Shown one piece after another: positions 33,550 through 42,540 of a DNA stretch of 64,000 nt. Position 1 is the first letter of the stretch, and the number at the start of each line of letters is the position of its first letter. This stretch comes from Bacillus sp. FJAT-50079 (GTDB taxonomy: Bacteria; Bacillota; Bacilli; Bacillales; Bacillaceae_C): the NCBI RefSeq assembly GCF_018343515.1, contig NZ_JAGYPD010000006.1, forward strand, positions 349,986 through 413,985, given 5' to 3'. The position numbers and the translations under genes are program-made. Under the pieces are notes generated by a model. The model had not been told where the DNA came from, searched no databases, and saw only the letters and a list, made by a program, of their open reading frames with translations.

Positions 33550-34425
33550 ATGGATACATCGAATGAATTTCATGATCAAGTTCAATTGGTTACGAAAATA
33601 TCAAGTCATTTTAATGCGTTAACGAAGGCAGAAAAAAAAGTGGCCGATTATGTACTAGCGAATATGGAATTAACGATTTATATGACCGTAACCGAGTTGG
33701 CAGAACATATCGGTGTCGGAGAAACAACGGTTTTACGTTTTTGCAGAAAGATAGGATTTAAAGGTTACCAATCATTTAAAATGGCAATTACGAAAGAAGT
33801 AGCAACATTGCCTCACGATGTGTTTGATGAATCAGATGCAGGCGAATTGGATGAAACGCAATATATTATCCAAAAAACGATGACAAATAATATCCAGGCA
33901 TTAAAAGAAACAGCGAGTTTAATTGATGTTCAGGAACTTGAAAAAGCGATTCAATTTATCCTAGCACATAAAAGAGTTGTTTTTTATGGAGTAGGTGTAT
34001 CGGGGAATACTGCGATCGATGCTAGAAATAAAATGATGAGAATTGGTGTCATTACGGAAATGTTTATCGATTCCCATATTCAAGCGATGTCGGCAGCAAC
34101 ATTAACCGATGAAGATGTGGCGATCGGCATTTCGGTGACGGGAAGTACGAAAGATACGGTCGATGCTTTAAAAATTGCAAAAGAAAATGGGGCGAAAATT
34201 GTATCGATTACCCAATTCACACGCTCACCTATAACAAAAATATCTGATGTTGTTTTACTAACTGGCGGGAGGGAAACCGCACTTCAAGGGGGATCGATGT
34301 CAGCAAAGATTGCCCAATTATTTGTGATTGATATGTTATGCAATGGTGTTGCTAGCCGATTAAAAGACAAGGCACTAAAATATAAAGAAGTGACAGCGAA
34401 TGCAGTAGCGGAAAAAGCATATTAA
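33550..34425 (+). CDS. MurR/RpiR-family transcriptional regulator
   Basis: The 291-residue protein has an N-terminal RpiR helix-turn-helix (NALTKAEKKVADYVLAN, then AEHIGVGETTVLRFCRKIGF) and a C-terminal SIS sugar-phosphate-binding domain (GVGVSGNTAIDARNK, VTGSTKDTVDALK). Such regulators sense amino-sugar or other sugar phosphates. AAGGAG lies nine to ten bases before the ATG. Two unrelated genes separate it from nanE and a PTS permease, which are its likely targets. The signal would be a ManNAc-6-P or GlcNAc-6-P-type compound by inference. Confidence 0.9.
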   Translation: MDTSNEFHDQVQLVTKISSHFNALTKAEKKVADYVLANMELTIYMTVTELAEHIGVGETTVLRFCRKIGFKGYQSFKMAITKEVATLPHDVFDESDAGELDETQYIIQKTMTNNIQALKETASLIDVQELEKAIQFILAHKRVVFYGVGVSGNTAIDARNKMMRIGVITEMFIDSHIQAMSAATLTDEDVAIGISVTGSTKDTVDALKIAKENGAKIVSITQFTRSPITKISDVVLLTGGRETALQGGSMSAKIAQLFVIDMLCNGVASRLKDKALKYKEVTANAVAEKAY

Positions 34426-34462
34426 AATATTGATTGATGTTTAGAATAGGGAGATGGTTTTA

Positions 34463-35011
34463 ATGAAAAGAATTTCTGTTAAAATGGTGCGTAAAAACTT
34501 ATTAGACATTCCCCAATTTTCACTTCCAGAAGGATTTACCATTCGTCTATTTAGAAAAGGTGACGAACATCATTGGGCTAGAATTGAAACAAGTGTCGAT
34601 GAATTTATAAATGAAGAAGCAGCATTGGAACGCTTCAATAAAGAATTTGGACCATACATTGATGAAATGACTTCACGCTGCCTATTTATTGAAAATGAGC
34701 ATGGAGAACCGATTGCAACGACAACGGCATGGTATGGAGATGTAAATGGAGATGGTGAAATAGCAGGTAGAATCCACTGGGTAGGCGTCGTTCCAGAATA
34801 TCAAGGAAGAAAGCTATCAAAACCATTGCTTAGTGCCGCGATGAACATTTTGGCAGATCATCATTCAAAAGCTTATCTTACATCGCAGACGACGAGCTAT
34901 CAGGCGATCAACATGTACATAAATTATGGGTTTGAACCAGATCTTACGCTCCCCAATAGTCAGGAAGCATGGAGTTTATTAGAAGATGTTTTAAACCGGT
35001 CGATACTTTAA
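34463..35011 (+). CDS. GNAT-family N-acetyltransferase
   Basis: The 182-residue protein has the GNAT fold with the acetyl-CoA binding motif around VGVVPEYQGRKLSKPLLSAA (about residues 110-130) and a C-terminal NMYINYGFEPDL motif. The acceptor is unknown. The ATG at 34463 is nine bases after GGGAG; the upstream ATG at 34454 is too close to it. It lies 37 bases after the regulator and 11 before the HAD gene, suggesting an operon. Confidence 0.85.
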   Translation: MKRISVKMVRKNLLDIPQFSLPEGFTIRLFRKGDEHHWARIETSVDEFINEEAALERFNKEFGPYIDEMTSRCLFIENEHGEPIATTTAWYGDVNGDGEIAGRIHWVGVVPEYQGRKLSKPLLSAAMNILADHHSKAYLTSQTTSYQAINMYINYGFEPDLTLPNSQEAWSLLEDVLNRSIL

Positions 35012-35022
35012 GGAGGAAGATC

Positions 35023-35676
35023 ATGATTAAAGCAGTCATCTTTGATTTCGATGGGTTAATTTTAGATACGGAGACGGCATGGTACCACTCATTTAAAGAG
35101 GTGTTACAATCACAGTTTCAATTTGATTTACCACTTGAAGAGTTTGTAAAATGTGTTGGTTCAAATGATACCTTGTTGTTTTCATATTTAAAAGAAGTCA
35201 TTGGAGAAGAGTTGGACGCGGATCAAATTCGAAAAAGTGCGGGGATACTGCATGAAAAACTTGTACAGGAAGCGGAAGCTCGCGAAGGCGTCGCCGAATA
35301 TTTAAGAGACGCCAAAAATGCGGGCATAACGATTGCCTTAGCAACGAGCTCGACAAGGGAATGGGCGACGACTCATTTGACGAATTTACACTTACTTAGC
35401 TATTTTGACCACTTAATTACAAGAGATGATGTAAAGCACGTCAAACCAGCGCCAGATTTATTTTTAAAAACACTTGAGGTGCTTGAAATAGAGCCAAATG
35501 AGGCGGTCGTTTTTGAAGATTCTCTGAATGGATTGCTTGCCGCGATTGAAGCAAAGATTCCCACGGTTATCATACCGAATCCGGTGACGAAGTCGCTACC
35601 ATTTGAACAGTATCATTTAAAAATAAACTCCATGGCAGATATGAGCTTACATGAGATCATCGAATCATTAAGTTAG
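35023..35676 (+). CDS. HAD-superfamily hydrolase (beta-phosphoglucomutase-like)
   Basis: The 217-residue protein has all HAD motifs: FDFDGLILDTET (motif I, Asp nucleophile), ATSSTREW (motif II), KPAPDLFLK (motif III) and VFEDSLNGLLAA (motif IV), with a helical cap in between. It is similar in build to B. subtilis YhcW, a phosphatase able to use phospho-ribityl intermediates. AGGAGG precedes the ATG. Substrate not determined. Confidence 0.87.
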   Translation: MIKAVIFDFDGLILDTETAWYHSFKEVLQSQFQFDLPLEEFVKCVGSNDTLLFSYLKEVIGEELDADQIRKSAGILHEKLVQEAEAREGVAEYLRDAKNAGITIALATSSTREWATTHLTNLHLLSYFDHLITRDDVKHVKPAPDLFLKTLEVLEIEPNEAVVFEDSLNGLLAAIEAKIPTVIIPNPVTKSLPFEQYHLKINSMADMSLHEIIESLS

Positions 35677-36178
35677 TTGAATAGCAAGTGGAGGATGTGC
35701 GATGTGGAACAGTGGCATAGTCAGATCATGGCAACGCCACTGTGACCTATGCCATGTACGGGTCAATGGCCGATATGTACTTATCGGCTGAAGTCAAAAA
35801 GGAAGTAACCGATTATTCATTTGTCGGAATGGTTATAATAATATTCAAGCCGTAAAAGTGACAATTTCTATAATTAGCTAGAGACAGCATAATTATCAAG
35901 CACCGGCTAATAAAGGATTCTAAGCAGTTGCAGAAACGTATCCAACTTTCATTTGTCTCAATCGTTGATAACTTGATCCGACTGTAAAGGGATCTTTTTA
36001 TAAAATAAAAAGGAGAAAAAAACCACCTTTTATTTATAATAAGGGGAAAATATTCATCTTGAAGTAGTAATAAATGAAGGGAGTGATGCTACATATTTTT
36101 AATATAACCAATTATTTGATGCTAATTGCATCGCGGTAGATATCATTTAACAAATTACAAAAAAGGTAGTGAACTTCT
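35677..36178 (+). other. intergenic region upstream of nanE with a possible gene relic
   Basis: No intact gene is supported. A frame from about 35724 to 35855 gives a protein-like stretch (TVTYAMYGSMADMYLSAEVK) with a stop upstream and no ribosome site, probably a relic of an unrecognised gene. Closer to nanE, GATGC-TAATT-GCATC (36118-36132) is a perfect inverted repeat that could be an operator for the RpiR regulator. Confidence 0.4.
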
Positions 36179-36892
36179 ATGAGAAAAGATGATATTTTAC
36201 AAGCTGTCAAAGGTGGGTTAATTGTCTCATGTCAAGCTTTAGAGGATGAACCGCTTCACAGTTCTTTTATTATGGGGCGCATGGCTTATGCCGCATTGGA
36301 AGGAGGGGCTGTTGGAATTAGATCTAATAGTCCAGCTGACATAAAGGAAATCAAAAAAACAGTAAATTTACCTGTGATTGGTTTATTGAAAAAAAACTAC
36401 GGTGATAATCCTGTTTTTATTACTCCAACTTTAAAAGAAATTAAAGAGGTGTATGAAGCGGGTGCAGATATTGTTGCATTCGATGCCACAGATAGAAAAA
36501 GACCCGATGATATGCCGTTAGAGGAACTTGTGAAAAAGGCTAAAGAGCTATTTCCAAACATTATTCTAATGGGGGATATATCTAAATTTAGTGAAGGGGT
36601 CGAATGTGAAAGATTAGGTGTTGATATGGTTGGAAGTACTCTTGCTGGCTATACAGAAGAAACTAAACATCGTTCTCTTCCCGATTTTGATTTATTAAAG
36701 GAACTAACTACATCGCTTACCATTCCTGTAATAGCTGAGGGGCATATTTGGTCACCCGAAGAGCTTCAAAAGGCGTATGAACAAGGTATACACACGGCAG
36801 TAGTTGGAAGCGCAATTACGAGACCGCGTGAAATAACAAAACGATTTGTCGCAGCTATACAGACAAAGTCGATTGAGGAAATGGAGGAATAA
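36179..36892 (+). CDS. nanE: N-acetylmannosamine-6-phosphate 2-epimerase
   Basis: The 237-residue TIM barrel matches NanE: KGGLIVSCQALEDEPL at the start, VGIRSNSPADI, GLLKKNYGDNPVFITPT with the catalytic lysine, DIVAFDATDRKRP, and VIAEGHIWSPEEL. It converts ManNAc-6-P to GlcNAc-6-P. The ATG follows AAGGTAG. It is three bases from a PTS permease gene, so imported sugar phosphate feeds the epimerase directly. No sialic acid lyase (nanA) is present, so the diet is more likely ManNAc or a related sugar than sialic acid. Confidence 0.95.
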   Translation: MRKDDILQAVKGGLIVSCQALEDEPLHSSFIMGRMAYAALEGGAVGIRSNSPADIKEIKKTVNLPVIGLLKKNYGDNPVFITPTLKEIKEVYEAGADIVAFDATDRKRPDDMPLEELVKKAKELFPNIILMGDISKFSEGVECERLGVDMVGSTLAGYTEETKHRSLPDFDLLKELTTSLTIPVIAEGHIWSPEELQKAYEQGIHTAVVGSAITRPREITKRFVAAIQTKSIEEMEE

Positions 36893-36895
36893 AAA

Positions 36896-38494
36896 ATGTT
36901 TGAAAAACTTCAACGTTTAGGTAAAGCTTTTATGATTCCAATTGCCGTTTTGCCTATTGCTGGGTTATTGCTCGGTATTGGTGCAGCATTTACTAATCCT
37001 GTAATGGTTGAAACCTACGGGTTAACAAATATTTTAGGGGATGGCACATTTTTATACTATGTTTTAAGCACGATGTCTGCGATAGGAAGTATTGTTTTTA
37101 GCAACCTTCCGCTTATCTTTGCTGTCGGTATTGCTTCAGGATTAGCATTGCAAGAAAAAGGAGCGGCTGGGTTATCTGCTGCGATTGCATTTCTTGTAAT
37201 GCACGTAATTATAAGTACGATTTTAGGATTTTTAGGTCACACTCCAGAAACGACGTCAGTAGACTATTTCTTAACAAAAGGACTAGATTCAGTAGAAGCA
37301 GCAAAACAAGCAAACGTTTTTGGGTATGAACTTGGGATTTTTACGGTTAAAATTGGTGTGCTTGGTGGAATTATTGTTGGTTTACTTGTCGCCTTTTTAG
37401 CAAATAAGTATTATGATAAAAGGCTTCCAGATGCATTATCCTTCTTTTCCGGCGTAAGATTTATTCCAATTATTTCAGTGTTGTCAATCAGTGTAATTGG
37501 AGCGATTATTCCATTTATTTGGCCATATATTCATATCGGAATTTCAACTTTTTCCGAGTTCTTTGGTCGAACAGGGCCAATAGGAATATTTTTCTACGGA
37601 TCATTAATGCGCCTGTTAAACATTTTCGGCCTTCACCATGCTATTTATCCTCTCTTCTGGTATACATCACTTGGTGGGGAAATGGAGGTAGCCGGAAAAT
37701 TAGTACAAGGTGGTCAAGCGATTTTCTTTGCTCAGCTTGCTGATCCGGCGGTCACAAAATTTTCGGCAGAAGCAACAAAGTATTTTACAGGCGGATACTT
37801 GCCAATGATGTTTGGTCTTCCAGCTGCGGCACTTGCCATGTATAAAACAGCGGAAAATAAAAATAAAAAAGTGGTTGGTGGATTACTGTTTTCTGCTGCA
37901 TTAACCTCATTTTTAACCGGGATTACAGAGCCGATAGAGTTTACATTCTTATTCGTAGCGCCAATTCTTTATGTAATTCATGCTATATTAGAAGGAATAT
38001 CTTATGCTGTATTATATGCGCTTGATGTCTCAGTAGGAGTAACCTTCTCTAGAGGTATTATCGATTTTACTTTATTTGGATTATTGCAAGGAAATGCAAA
38101 AACGAATTATATTTGGATTTTAATTTTGGGTCTTCCAACTGCAATTATTTATTATTACACATTTAAAATACTTATTTTAAAGATGAATCTTAAAACACCA
38201 GGTCGTGGGGAAGACGCTGAAAATAAGTTATATACTAAAAAAGATGCTCTTTTAAAAGAAATTGATATAGAGGAAGTAATAAGTGCATTGGGTGGAAGAG
38301 AAAACTTAACTGATGTTGATGCGTGTATTACTAGATTAAGGGTTACTGTAAAGGATATCGACAAAGTTGCTTCTGATTCAGTTTGGAAAGATGAATTAAA
38401 AGCAAAAGGTGTCTTCAAAAAAGGGAAGGGTGTCCAAGTGATATACGGAGCGCTTGCTGAAGTGTTAAAAAATGAAATTAATAAAATTAAATAA
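36896..38494 (+). CDS. PTS permease EIICB, glucose/N-acetylglucosamine family
   Basis: The 532-residue protein has an EIIC membrane domain (about residues 1-420, with FMIPIAVLPIAGLLLGIG and the GITEPIEFTFLFVAP substrate-site loop) and a C-terminal EIIB domain (about 450-532) with the phosphorylated cysteine in DACITRLRV. There is no EIIA, which must come from elsewhere. It is translated right after nanE, so N-acetylmannosamine or a similar amino sugar is the probable substrate; this is inferred from context. Confidence 0.92.
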   Translation: MFEKLQRLGKAFMIPIAVLPIAGLLLGIGAAFTNPVMVETYGLTNILGDGTFLYYVLSTMSAIGSIVFSNLPLIFAVGIASGLALQEKGAAGLSAAIAFLVMHVIISTILGFLGHTPETTSVDYFLTKGLDSVEAAKQANVFGYELGIFTVKIGVLGGIIVGLLVAFLANKYYDKRLPDALSFFSGVRFIPIISVLSISVIGAIIPFIWPYIHIGISTFSEFFGRTGPIGIFFYGSLMRLLNIFGLHHAIYPLFWYTSLGGEMEVAGKLVQGGQAIFFAQLADPAVTKFSAEATKYFTGGYLPMMFGLPAAALAMYKTAENKNKKVVGGLLFSAALTSFLTGITEPIEFTFLFVAPILYVIHAILEGISYAVLYALDVSVGVTFSRGIIDFTLFGLLQGNAKTNYIWILILGLPTAIIYYYTFKILILKMNLKTPGRGEDAENKLYTKKDALLKEIDIEEVISALGGRENLTDVDACITRLRVTVKDIDKVASDSVWKDELKAKGVFKKGKGVQVIYGALAEVLKNEINKIK

Positions 38495-38502
38495 TTTAAA
38501 TG

Positions 38503-38546
38503 AAAGCCTGGAATGACCGCACTGGTCTTTTCAGGCTTTTATTTTT
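38503..38546 (+). terminator. rho-independent terminator after the PTS gene
   Basis: AAAGCCTG and CAGGCTTTT enclose an inner TGACC/GGTC stem, followed by ATTTTT. Confidence 0.88.
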
Positions 38547-38803
38547 AATATGAAAATAAGAGGGACGAAAATTATCAATTCTACCTGCTATCGCACTTAC
38601 ATTTTCCCGTGCAGCATGTGGAATTTGAGGGTATCGTTTATGCCGTCTAGATGCAAAGAATTGTTAAGGGCTTAGTGTTCTAGTGTCAAATAATCCGTCA
38701 AGGTCAGAAGATATTGTACAATTAATTTTAACTGCGGAAACACACAAGGTTAAGATTGATGTCTAAGTTAGCTCTCTTCATTAGTGAGATCAGGCGATTT
38801 GTT
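38547..38803 (+). other. gap with a possible coding remnant
   Basis: No complete gene. About 38673-38766 translates to a protein-like tail (SNNPSRSEDIVQLILTAETH) ending in TAA, without a start or ribosome site. It may be a degraded gene; family not recognised. Confidence 0.25.
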
Positions 38804-39646
38804 TTAATTCAATAAAATATATTTTTCAGCTTGCAATGGATAGACGCCAATCGTATAATGCCATTCCCAAAAAAATTCATTTGTCTTTTTCCCGATGATT
38901 CCGTCCAATAAAATATTTGGTGCGATCTTTTTTACAGGGAAATCTATAATCTGATAGGTTTGTCCAGAATCGATATCATCAATGGTTAAAATATAATCGC
39001 TCATATTACTCACTTTAAATATGCCTGTAACCGCTTCTTGATAATTTTGGAAATTATCGTTTAATCGATCGATTGCTTCGATTGGATCCCAACTGTTATG
39101 ATGGATGTTTGGAAATAGATGTAAATAAAGGGAGTTTAAAAGTCTTTCGCATACGGTAAGAATGGGGATGGAGTCTTTTGCGAGTTGATCGACGATATTA
39201 TATGAAGAATTTCCCGAACGTTGATCAAGCCAGTAGGAGAATTTTTTTAGGTGGAAAAGAAAAGTAGTCGTATCTTTTTGTTTTGTAGAAATTTTCATAT
39301 GTTGAGGGTAAAAGGCGTAAATTAGTTCTTCCCAAAAGGCGAAGTGGCAATCTTTCCAAGAGCTGGGGGTCTGATCTTCTAAGTAATCAGTAAGGTAGGC
39401 GGAGAAAATACGAAGAAATTCATTTACATTTTTACTGGTTATGTTCTTATGTTTGTAGGCGAGTAAATCATCACCGTAAAATTCCAAGAGAGCGCGATAT
39501 CGCATTTGAAATTGAGAACCTAACTTCACTTTTTCGATGAGTTCCTTATGTTCATCTGGATGTTCAAACTTCTTCATACGAACATTGACTTCAATTGGTG
39601 AATCTGGTGATTGTCCACTAAAAGCAGACCATCTGTGATTTGACAT
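38804..39646 (-). CDS. hypothetical protein (280 aa)
   Basis: The 280-residue protein (MSNHRWSAFSGQSPDSPIEV) is rich in aromatic residues and predicted mainly helical, with a beta-like C-terminal region ending LQAEKYILLN. No membrane segment, signal or known motif was seen. GGAGG lies about seven bases before the ATG on the minus strand, so it is probably translated. It stands alone between the PTS operon and ferritin. No function is assigned. Confidence 0.7.
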   Translation of the reverse strand: MSNHRWSAFSGQSPDSPIEVNVRMKKFEHPDEHKELIEKVKLGSQFQMRYRALLEFYGDDLLAYKHKNITSKNVNEFLRIFSAYLTDYLEDQTPSSWKDCHFAFWEELIYAFYPQHMKISTKQKDTTTFLFHLKKFSYWLDQRSGNSSYNIVDQLAKDSIPILTVCERLLNSLYLHLFPNIHHNSWDPIEAIDRLNDNFQNYQEAVTGIFKVSNMSDYILTIDDIDSGQTYQIIDFPVKKIAPNILLDGIIGKKTNEFFWEWHYTIGVYPLQAEKYILLN

Positions 39647-39837
39647 TCAATAACCTCCTTATCTTTTGTCAGAATAGATAGAAAAATGGAAAACCTATGA
39701 TGATTATATCAAATAAAAAATCGATGTAAAGAGGAAAAGAATAATAATCTATGATTCAACATTATGCTTCGAACGTGCCAATTCATGTTGAATCGTGTAA
39801 AATAAAAGAAAATGAGTGTAAGAAGGGGAGGATTTTT

Positions 39838-40347
39838 TTGCTTAGTCCACTAATTGCAAAGGCGTTAAATCGACAAATGAACATTGAATTTGAAGCTGCC
39901 CAATCATATATGGCCATGGCTGCTTATTGTGAACATACTAATTATAGCGGGTTTGCGCATTATTACCTTCAACAAGCTGATGAAGAGCGGTTCCATGGCA
40001 TGAAAATATACCAATATTTGAATGACCGTGGGGTGCACGCAGAATTTACTGGAGCGAGCGCACCAAAAATCAATTACGATTCCATTTTAGATACTTTTGA
40101 AACAGCACTACAACAAGAGAAATCAGTAACTAAAAACATATACGAATTGACTGACTTGGCTTGGGAGGAAAAAGAACATGCAACGATTTCATTTTTGCGT
40201 TGGTTTCTTGATGAACAAGTAGAAGAAGAAGCTACATTTGATAAACATATCGAATATTTAAAACGAATCGGCGAAGACATGAATTCATTGTATATGTATG
40301 AAAAAGAACTAGGTCAACGATCCTTCAGCTCTGACACTGAAGCTTAA
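39838..40347 (+). CDS. ftnA: Ferritin
   Basis: The 169-residue four-helix protein has the ferroxidase ligands Glu17, Glu50, His53 and Glu94 at the usual bacterial ferritin positions (counted from the TTG start at 39838). The TTG is chosen because GGGGAGG lies seven bases upstream and the resulting length fits the family; a longer frame from an ATG at 39751 would add 29 residues foreign to ferritins. It stores iron as a 24-mer shell in the cytoplasm. It is monocistronic, ended by a terminator. Confidence 0.93.
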   Translation: MLSPLIAKALNRQMNIEFEAAQSYMAMAAYCEHTNYSGFAHYYLQQADEERFHGMKIYQYLNDRGVHAEFTGASAPKINYDSILDTFETALQQEKSVTKNIYELTDLAWEEKEHATISFLRWFLDEQVEEEATFDKHIEYLKRIGEDMNSLYMYEKELGQRSFSSDTEA

Positions 40348-40362
40348 GACATGCTCGTTACT

Positions 40363-40396
40363 AAAAGCGTCTTCCAATAGGAAGGGGCTTTTTTAG
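40363..40396 (+). terminator. rho-independent terminator after ferritin
   Basis: AAAAGCGTCTTCC pairs with GGAAGGGGCTTTT around an AATA loop, followed by TT. Confidence 0.88.
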
Positions 40397-40424
40397 CTGA
40401 AAGGATTTGTTATCACTATAAAAG

Positions 40425-40457
40425 AAACGTGTGTTCTGTTCGAGGTAATGTTATAAT
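40425..40457 (+). promoter_or_regulatory. LexA/DinR-type box over the toxin promoter, copy 2
   Basis: AAACGTGTGTTC (40425-40436) differs from the copy 1 box at the first core base only. TATAAT lies at 40452-40457, again 17 bases after a GTGTGT -35 position inside the box. The predicted start is near 40464, just before GCAATAG. Confidence 0.6.
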
Positions 40458-40525
40458 AAAAGAAGCAATAGAATAGATTTCTCAAGGGTGGTCGGCACAT
40501 CCCCGGGTGAAAGGGGGTGATGCTG

Positions 40526-40609
40526 TTGACAGTTTTTCAAGCATTGATGTTTGCAATTGCCTTCGCAAGCTTAATCGTTGCTGTCCTGTCATTTAACCAT
40601 AAAAAATAA
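40526..40609 (+). CDS. putative holin-like type I toxin, copy 2
   Basis: The 27-codon frame from TTG (40526) encodes one hydrophobic helix beginning TVFQALMFAIAF and ending HKK, differing from copy 1 at a handful of positions, mostly conservative. AAGGGGG lies eight bases before the TTG. An ATG at 40520 is in frame but only two bases from that site and is AGG in copy 1, so the TTG is preferred. Protein conservation with drift in flanks indicates selection on the peptide. It sits 11.2 kb from copy 1 in the same orientation. Confidence 0.82.
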   Translation: MTVFQALMFAIAFASLIVAVLSFNHKK

Positions 40610-40742
40610 TCCACCCTTGAGTTTCACCGCTCTGATGGATTATTTCTCACTCTGAGTGCTGACCCCCGTAAAGGGAATCTGCTATTGCTTTGCCGTTTCG
40701 ATGGTCCAACATCGGAACGGTTTTTTTATTATATGATTATTT
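40597..40742 (-). ncRNA. predicted antisense RNA antitoxin, copy 2
   Basis: A minus-strand TATACT (40754-40749) is shared with copy 1 in otherwise different flanking sequence; the -35 is poor. An AATCCA/TGGATT hairpin followed by ATTTTTTATGG on the minus strand would end the RNA at about 40600. It overlaps the toxin mRNA 3' end. Confidence 0.5.
40693..40728 (+). terminator. terminator of the toxin mRNA, copy 2
   Basis: CCGTTTCGATG pairs with CATCGGAACGG, then seven T. Relative to copy 1 one base pair is changed on both sides. Confidence 0.9.
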
Positions 40743-40938
40743 ATTTTTAGTATACCTCAAAATGGATGAAAATGAAACCATCGAAATCCTCTCATCAGAA
40801 ACAAGGTGTCTTGTTAAACAAAATTAGAAATAAAAGAAACCTTTCGTTATGTTCAATCGTAATTAAAACATAGCATCTATGATTGGGTGGATGAAGTAAG
40901 TATTGAAACAAAATCGTCGTGAGGAAAGAGTTGGTTAT

Positions 40939-41556
40939 ATGAAAAACAAATATTTAACATGTATGATGATGGGAATTGCACTTAGTATACTCCTTCTTTC
41001 AGGATGTAATTTCTTTAATCACGAAATTGGAAAAATGAAAGAAGCGTTAAAAGGTCGAGAAGCAATCATTCAAACATATGATGAAGAGAGCAATGTGATC
41101 GATCGAATCGAAGGAAAGTCAATTAGTATCGGTTCTGAAGATAAATTTGCGGAAAAAGATGGGGAAGGGAACACAACGAAGAAATCTTCCGTGCTTAGCC
41201 TTACGATTGGTGGCGAATCCGTTGTTCACGTTGGCAGTAGCTTAATTTTATATGAAAAAGATTTGACGAACGTATTTGAGGAATATGCTAAAACAGTCGA
41301 CGTGCAAAACATGGACCGATCAATTCCTTTTGTCAATAGAATGGTTAATGATATGAAAAATATTACGACCGGCAAAAGCAAAGTCATTTTGATTCGCTCC
41401 CAATCGGGGAAACCATTAGCAACATTCGTCGGTGATAATGTCTCGTATTTCGCAACTGATATTGATAAATCAACGGGAATATTAATTGATGGGAAGTATC
41501 TATTTATCTATCGCTGTGATTACACGATTTATGACGCTAGTTTGCTACAATCATAA
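40939..41556 (+). CDS. DUF5052-like lipoprotein
   Basis: The 205-residue protein has a lipoprotein signal (MKNKYLTCMMMGIALSIL, lipobox LLSGC at about residues 20-24) and a beta-rich mature domain (IDRIEGKSISIGSE, VLSLTIGGESVVHVGSSLIL) recognised as DUF5052-type. It should be anchored on the outer face of the membrane. Function unknown. The ATG at 40939 is preferred for its signal peptide; a longer frame from 40903 would put a charged arm before it. It is followed by a strong terminator. Confidence 0.8.
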   Translation: MKNKYLTCMMMGIALSILLLSGCNFFNHEIGKMKEALKGREAIIQTYDEESNVIDRIEGKSISIGSEDKFAEKDGEGNTTKKSSVLSLTIGGESVVHVGSSLILYEKDLTNVFEEYAKTVDVQNMDRSIPFVNRMVNDMKNITTGKSKVILIRSQSGKPLATFVGDNVSYFATDIDKSTGILIDGKYLFIYRCDYTIYDASLLQS

Positions 41557-41563
41557 AAAAACG

Positions 41564-41607
41564 AAAACAAAGGGAACCTTTGCTAAATTAATGGTTCCCT
41601 TGTTTTA
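41564..41607. terminator. terminator shared by the lipoprotein gene and a small minus-strand gene
   Basis: AAAACAAAGGGAACC and GGTTCCCTTGTTTT form a 14-pair stem with A- and T-rich flanks on either side. Confidence 0.9.
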
Positions 41608-41706
41608 TTGAATTTTTCTTATTTTTCCGCATCTAACGCATTCATCCGTATAATAATTAAACTTATGTTTTTTCAAAAATAGACAAAGTAAAGCTTTTAA
41701 TTTCAT
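41605..41706 (-). CDS. 33-residue Cys-rich small protein (zinc-ribbon-like)
   Basis: A minus-strand frame starts MKLKALLCLFLKKHKF and ends with YTDECVRCGKIRKIQ. GGAG lies nine bases before the ATG. The C-x5-H and CxxC spacing resembles tiny zinc-binding phage-type proteins (LLCxxxxHK...CxRCGK). Its stop overlaps the shared terminator. Real coding is plausible but not certain. Confidence 0.5.
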   Translation of the reverse strand: MKLKALLCLFLKKHKFNYYTDECVRCGKIRKIQ

Positions 41707-41963
41707 TTGGCTGGGCTCCTTAACATATCTTTCTCTCATCAAGCCTATCAAATGAAAGTTATCAGGAGATTACAAGCGAGTTACGAAACAGAATCGTTTA
41801 GATGTCTGTTATATTAAATCACAGTGAAATTTTGGATAGTAAGGAGTCCATCGCAAAATCAACCTGAATTGCATCTTTTTCCGAAATGAAAAAATGAAAG
41901 TGAGAGAAATAATTGTTGGCACTGCATGCAGAACAGAAAGGGAATTACTTTGCAGTCACCGAA

Positions 41964-42006
41964 AAAGTAAAAAGAACACCGTCTTTAATTTGGACGGTGT
42001 TCTTTG
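41964..42006 (-). terminator. terminator of the marR gene
   Basis: AAAGAACACCGTC and GACGGTGTTCTTT form a 13-pair stem; on the minus strand TTACTTTTTC follows. Confidence 0.85.
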
Positions 42007-42030
42007 ATGCATTTAAAGAAGAAATGGCAA

Positions 42031-42453
42031 TCAATTGCCTATAAACGTATGATTAAACTTTTTCAATAGTTGACCAAAATTCTCACATTCCTCATCAGAC
42101 CATTCATGCAGTAATTTAGTTAATTTATCCAATCGAGCTTCTTTGTATTTACTCCATTCCAGTGTTCCTAAATCGGTAATCCGATAGAAGTAGGATCTGC
42201 CATCTTGTGGGTCAGGGATCTTCTCCACATATCCTTTTTGTTCCAACGCCGATGTTTGTCTGCTGACTGTCGAGATATCTAATTGCAATTTATTAGCCAA
42301 CGTTTTCACCCCCAAGGGACCTTCCGCAAATAGTTTATGTAGTAAAAGATAGGCGGACCTATCTAGCTTCCCTATATTAGATGTAACCGATTTGAGGTGG
42401 CGAACTAAGACCGCCATCTCTAGCTCAATTATTTCTAACGAATGTTTATTCAT
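42031..42453 (-). CDS. MarR-family transcriptional regulator
   Basis: The 140-residue protein has the winged helix of MarR repressors: LDRSAYLLLHKLFAEGPLGV, KTLANKLQLDISTVSRQTSA for the recognition helix, and the wing KIPDPQDGRSYFYRIT. MarR proteins bind palindromes as dimers and release them on ligand binding. It is divergent from an MFS exporter, with two large palindromes between them, so it very likely represses both. Confidence 0.9.
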   Translation of the reverse strand: MNKHSLEIIELEMAVLVRHLKSVTSNIGKLDRSAYLLLHKLFAEGPLGVKTLANKLQLDISTVSRQTSALEQKGYVEKIPDPQDGRSYFYRITDLGTLEWSKYKEARLDKLTKLLHEWSDEECENFGQLLKKFNHTFIGN

Positions 42454-42540
42454 TTTCTTACCACCTTATCTTTATATATGAATGATAATAACCTATTGTG
42501 AATGACTGTCAATTACTTTCTAGCCTAGCATAAGCGACTA

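Noticed and set aside
40520..40522. ATG start for the second holin-like toxin
   Set aside because: It is two bases from the ribosome site and is AGG in the other copy; the TTG six bases on is shared and well spaced.
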